NCBI GenBank assembly: GCA_947095945.1
Contig: CAMUQM010000019.1
Coordinates: 1-17,139 of the forward strand
Direction: 5' to 3'
DNA from: an uncultured Prevotella sp.
GTDB taxonomy: Bacteria > Bacteroidota > Bacteroidia > Bacteroidales > Bacteroidaceae
DNA length: 17,139 bases
The notes below the pieces were generated by a model. That model did not search any database. It worked only from the letters and a program-made list of their open reading frames with translations, and was not told the origin of the DNA. Positions 15,357 to 17,139 of this stretch are shown here, piece by piece (the first letter of the stretch is position 1; every line of letters begins with the position of its first letter). The translations under genes and the position numbers were made by a program.

Positions 15357-15364
15357 CAAAGATA
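15357..15364 (-). promoter_or_regulatory. Promoter -7 box for the lpxD-led run
   Basis: The minus strand reads TATCTTTG followed by C, a very good match to the Bacteroidetes -7 consensus, about 32 bp upstream of the lpxD ATG. It lies in the short gap after the HD gene stop, so the -33 element would overlap the end of the HD gene; no clear TTTG is seen there. It suggests the lipid A genes can be transcribed independently of the HD gene. Confidence 0.5.
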
Positions 15365-15375
15365 GGGATTTTTTA

Positions 15376-16626
15376 TTAGAAACGTTGATAAGAGAGGTAA
15401 TATTTGCATATTTTTTTCGAGAGTAATTCAATGTTCAAAATCTCTGATGCTTCGGTTATATCTTTTAATGTTCCATCTTTGTATAGAATGCTGATATGGT
15501 CATCAAATGGATTATACATGTCTTTCTGTACACGATTTATTCCCACAAGGTAATCACAATCAGTAAGACTCACATTATAGCGTTCAGAAATCTGTTGTTT
15601 AATCTGATTTATTTCCTCTGCAGTAGGTTCCTCTTCTCGTACTTCTACTTTAAATATTTTTCGATTAATTATATTTGAAGATAGGAGTGAAAGAATCTTG
15701 TCTTCATGCTGTTGCCATACTTTAATTGCACTCCATATATCATTGTCATCCAATGATATATAGTTATCCAATGCTTTAGCATCTGTTTGGAAAGTATCGG
15801 AAGTTATGTCATCATAGAGGAAGTAACGAAGAGCTGGTGAAGCAAAAAGTTCCACACCTCCTTTGGCTAATTGTTTAGCTCGGCGTAAGGCATTGATAAG
15901 AACGTTCTCACATCCGACTGTTGTCTTATGTAGATATACCTGCCAGTACATAAGACGGCGTGAGGTAAGATAATTCTCAATAGAATAAATACCATTCGAT
16001 TCGACAACCAGTGCATCATCAACCACGTTTAGCATTTTGATGATACGTGCCGAACCAATATTACCTTCCGTTACTCCCGTAAAGAAGCTATCACGACGAA
16101 GATAGTCAAGCCTGTCCATGTCAAGTTGACTGGAAATCATCTGATGAAGGTAAGACTTCGGATATTCATCTTTAAAAATACTAATAGCAAGGTTGAGTGC
16201 TCCATGCATATCTTGATTGATACGGTCCATCATCATCAATGATATTTCTTCATGCGTAATACCACTGATAAGCGTGTTTTCCAAGACATGAGAAAAAGGT
16301 GCATGACCGATATCATGCATGAGAATTGCTGCTTGTACAGCTTCAGCCTCACTATCAAAGACAAAAACACCTTTCTGCTGTAGTGATATAAGTGCCTCAC
16401 TCATAAGATAAAAGGCACCCAAAGAGTGTTGAAAACGAGTGTGTAGTGCACCCGGATAAACCTCTTGTGTTAACCCTAATTGCTTGATGCGTGTTAATCG
16501 CTGCATAAGTGGGTGGCGTACAATGTCAAGTAACAGCCCACGTGGTACCTTTATAAATCCAAAAACAGGGTCATTAATTATCTTTGCATCTGTCATCTTT
16601 TCTATGTTATCTTGCTCTTTTATCAT
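15376..16626 (-). CDS. HD-domain phosphohydrolase
   Basis: This 416-residue protein belongs to the dGTPase-like HD family (COG1078 type); some relatives hydrolyse deoxynucleoside triphosphates, but the substrate here is unknown. The metal-binding pattern is visible: H67 in HTRFQHSLG, H104-D105 in MHDIGHAPFSH, and an Asp in QLDMDRLDYLRR (D171 or D174). The C-terminal third is helical and mixed without a recognised domain. The start is uncertain. The longest frame begins at 16626, but Met11 (codon at 16596) gives MTDAKIINDPVFGF, closer to what I remember of Bacteroidetes orthologues, and the -7 box at 16634-16641 would put the transcription start almost on the first ATG. It is first in the lpx run, which is a conserved neighbourhood in this phylum, from memory. 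Confidence 0.9.
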   Translation of the reverse strand: MIKEQDNIEKMTDAKIINDPVFGFIKVPRGLLLDIVRHPLMQRLTRIKQLGLTQEVYPGALHTRFQHSLGAFYLMSEALISLQQKGVFVFDSEAEAVQAAILMHDIGHAPFSHVLENTLISGITHEEISLMMMDRINQDMHGALNLAISIFKDEYPKSYLHQMISSQLDMDRLDYLRRDSFFTGVTEGNIGSARIIKMLNVVDDALVVESNGIYSIENYLTSRRLMYWQVYLHKTTVGCENVLINALRRAKQLAKGGVELFASPALRYFLYDDITSDTFQTDAKALDNYISLDDNDIWSAIKVWQQHEDKILSLLSSNIINRKIFKVEVREEEPTAEEINQIKQQISERYNVSLTDCDYLVGINRVQKDMYNPFDDHISILYKDGTLKDITEASEILNIELLSKKICKYYLSYQRF

Positions 16627-16633
16627 TTAAATA

Positions 16634-16641
16634 CAAAGATA
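16634..16641 (-). promoter_or_regulatory. Promoter -7 box for the HD gene
   Basis: TATCTTTG on the minus strand matches the Bacteroidetes -7 consensus fully. It ends 7 bp before the first possible ATG, so the transcript would begin near 16628. That leaves almost no leader for the ATG at 16626 and about 30 nt for the ATG at 16596. The -33 position is not well matched. Confidence 0.45.
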
Positions 16642-17104
16642 GTATATTTACTTAAGACATCAGCCCTTTAGTATAAATAATTTATAAGCGTTGATGTAAA
16701 ATAGTAACTATCAAAGACTTCTTTATCACTTTCTTTAAAGTAAAAAGAATAGTGTTTCCTTTTTAAATGTTTCCTATAGTAAGATAGTTAGTAGCAGCTT
16801 CTAAATATATTGATGACAATAAAGAATCACTCTTACCACTTTTAACCGATGTGTTATTGCCCAGCAAATGTCGTGTTGCTGATAAACACCAATGGTGTTT
16901 AGTGCTAATATCAATCATGTATAAAGTTTAACGATTTGCTATAGATGGCTAAGTAGAGAACAAGTCCTTGTTAGAAAAGACTTGTTTTACTAAAAACATA
17001 TTTGATTATTAGATAGCAATATAATGATAACCAGTATTTAAGAAGATTAGAAGAATTATAATAAAAACTTCTCCGTTTTCAACTCTTATCTGTAATCTTT
17101 TCGT
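16642..17104. other. About 460-bp intergenic region before the right-edge gene
   Basis: I see no supported gene. The region is AT-rich with stops in all frames. It contains a perfect 17-nt palindrome centred at 16892 and an 8-bp inverted repeat (16959-16966 with 16979-16986, followed by TTTT). The region separates the leftward HD-lpx run from a possible rightward gene at the edge, so it probably holds two divergent promoters. Confidence 0.5.
16884..16900. repeat. Perfect 17-nt palindrome
   Basis: AAACACC, AAT, GGTGTTT reads as a perfect inverted repeat around a single central base. It has the size of a transcription factor operator and sits between divergent genes. A weaker AGCAA/TTGCT hairpin (16863-16880) adjoins it, so a small RNA structure is also possible. 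Confidence 0.35.
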
Positions 17105-17112
17105 TAACTTTG
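17105..17112 (+). promoter_or_regulatory. Promoter -7-like box at the right edge
   Basis: TAACTTTG matches TAnnTTTG and is oriented rightward. It is only 4 bp before an ATG at 17117, so transcription would begin about on that codon. Either the message is leaderless or the real start codon lies beyond the window. Confidence 0.4.
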
Positions 17113-17116
17113 TAGC

Positions 17117-17139
17117 ATGAAACAATTGATTAACTGGAA
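17117..17139 (+). CDS. Possible 5' end of a gene running off the right edge
   Basis: ATG opens a frame of seven complete codons, MKQLINW, to the end of the window. That is too little to identify anything. Support comes only from the rightward promoter-like box just before it. It may instead be untranslated leader. Confidence 0.25.

Overview
The window is most likely a chromosomal segment from a member of the Bacteroidota, probably Prevotella or a close relative. It is AT-rich. Its promoter-like boxes follow the Bacteroidetes TAnnTTTG form, and purine-rich ribosome binding sites are weak or absent. It carries the fused lpxC-fabZ gene typical of this phylum, and many protein segments have the flavour of Bacteroides/Prevotella orthologues. 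The genus is my inference; no rRNA or other phylogenetic marker is present.

Layout, left to right. (1) 1-559, minus strand: 5' part of an unrecognised conserved-looking protein that runs off the left edge. (2) 560-930: a divergent promoter region containing a 52-codon ORF with one hydrophobic segment. (3) 931-4827, plus strand: a short polysaccharide-related cluster of rfbA (dTDP-glucose synthesis), a Wzc-type tyrosine autokinase/chain-length regulator, and a small HAD-fold protein, closed by a strong hairpin terminator at 4892-4939. (4) 4940-5880: about 940 bp of non-coding DNA between convergent operons, with two diverged copies of a roughly 110-bp repeat and a second hairpin. (5) 5881-8172, minus strand: a PIF1/RecD-like helicase with a C-terminal TPR, followed 6 bp later by a small lipoprotein. 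(6) 8173-8469: a spacer with a likely promoter and a long inverted repeat. (7) 8470-16626, minus strand: a compact envelope-biogenesis run transcribed in the order HD phosphohydrolase, lpxD, lpxC-fabZ, lpxA, miaA, class A penicillin-binding protein. (8) 16627-17139: a spacer with a palindrome and promoter-like boxes, and at the very edge the possible first codons of a plus-strand gene.

Functionally, LpxA, LpxC and LpxD carry out the first three steps of lipid A synthesis. FabZ, fused to LpxC, sits at the branch between fatty acid elongation and the hydroxyacyl-ACP used by LpxA and LpxD. The PBP polymerises and cross-links peptidoglycan, so both envelope layers are served from one gene run. 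The plus-strand cluster concerns surface polysaccharide but lacks rfbB/C/D, Wza, a flippase and glycosyltransferases, so those must lie elsewhere.

Most of the window is ordinary core genome. I saw no defence system, prophage, IS element, CRISPR array, tRNA or rRNA. The items most worth a second look are the mini-ORF/leader before rfbA, the repeat-bearing convergent intergenic region, the unrecognised left-edge protein, and the helicase-TPR plus lipoprotein pair.
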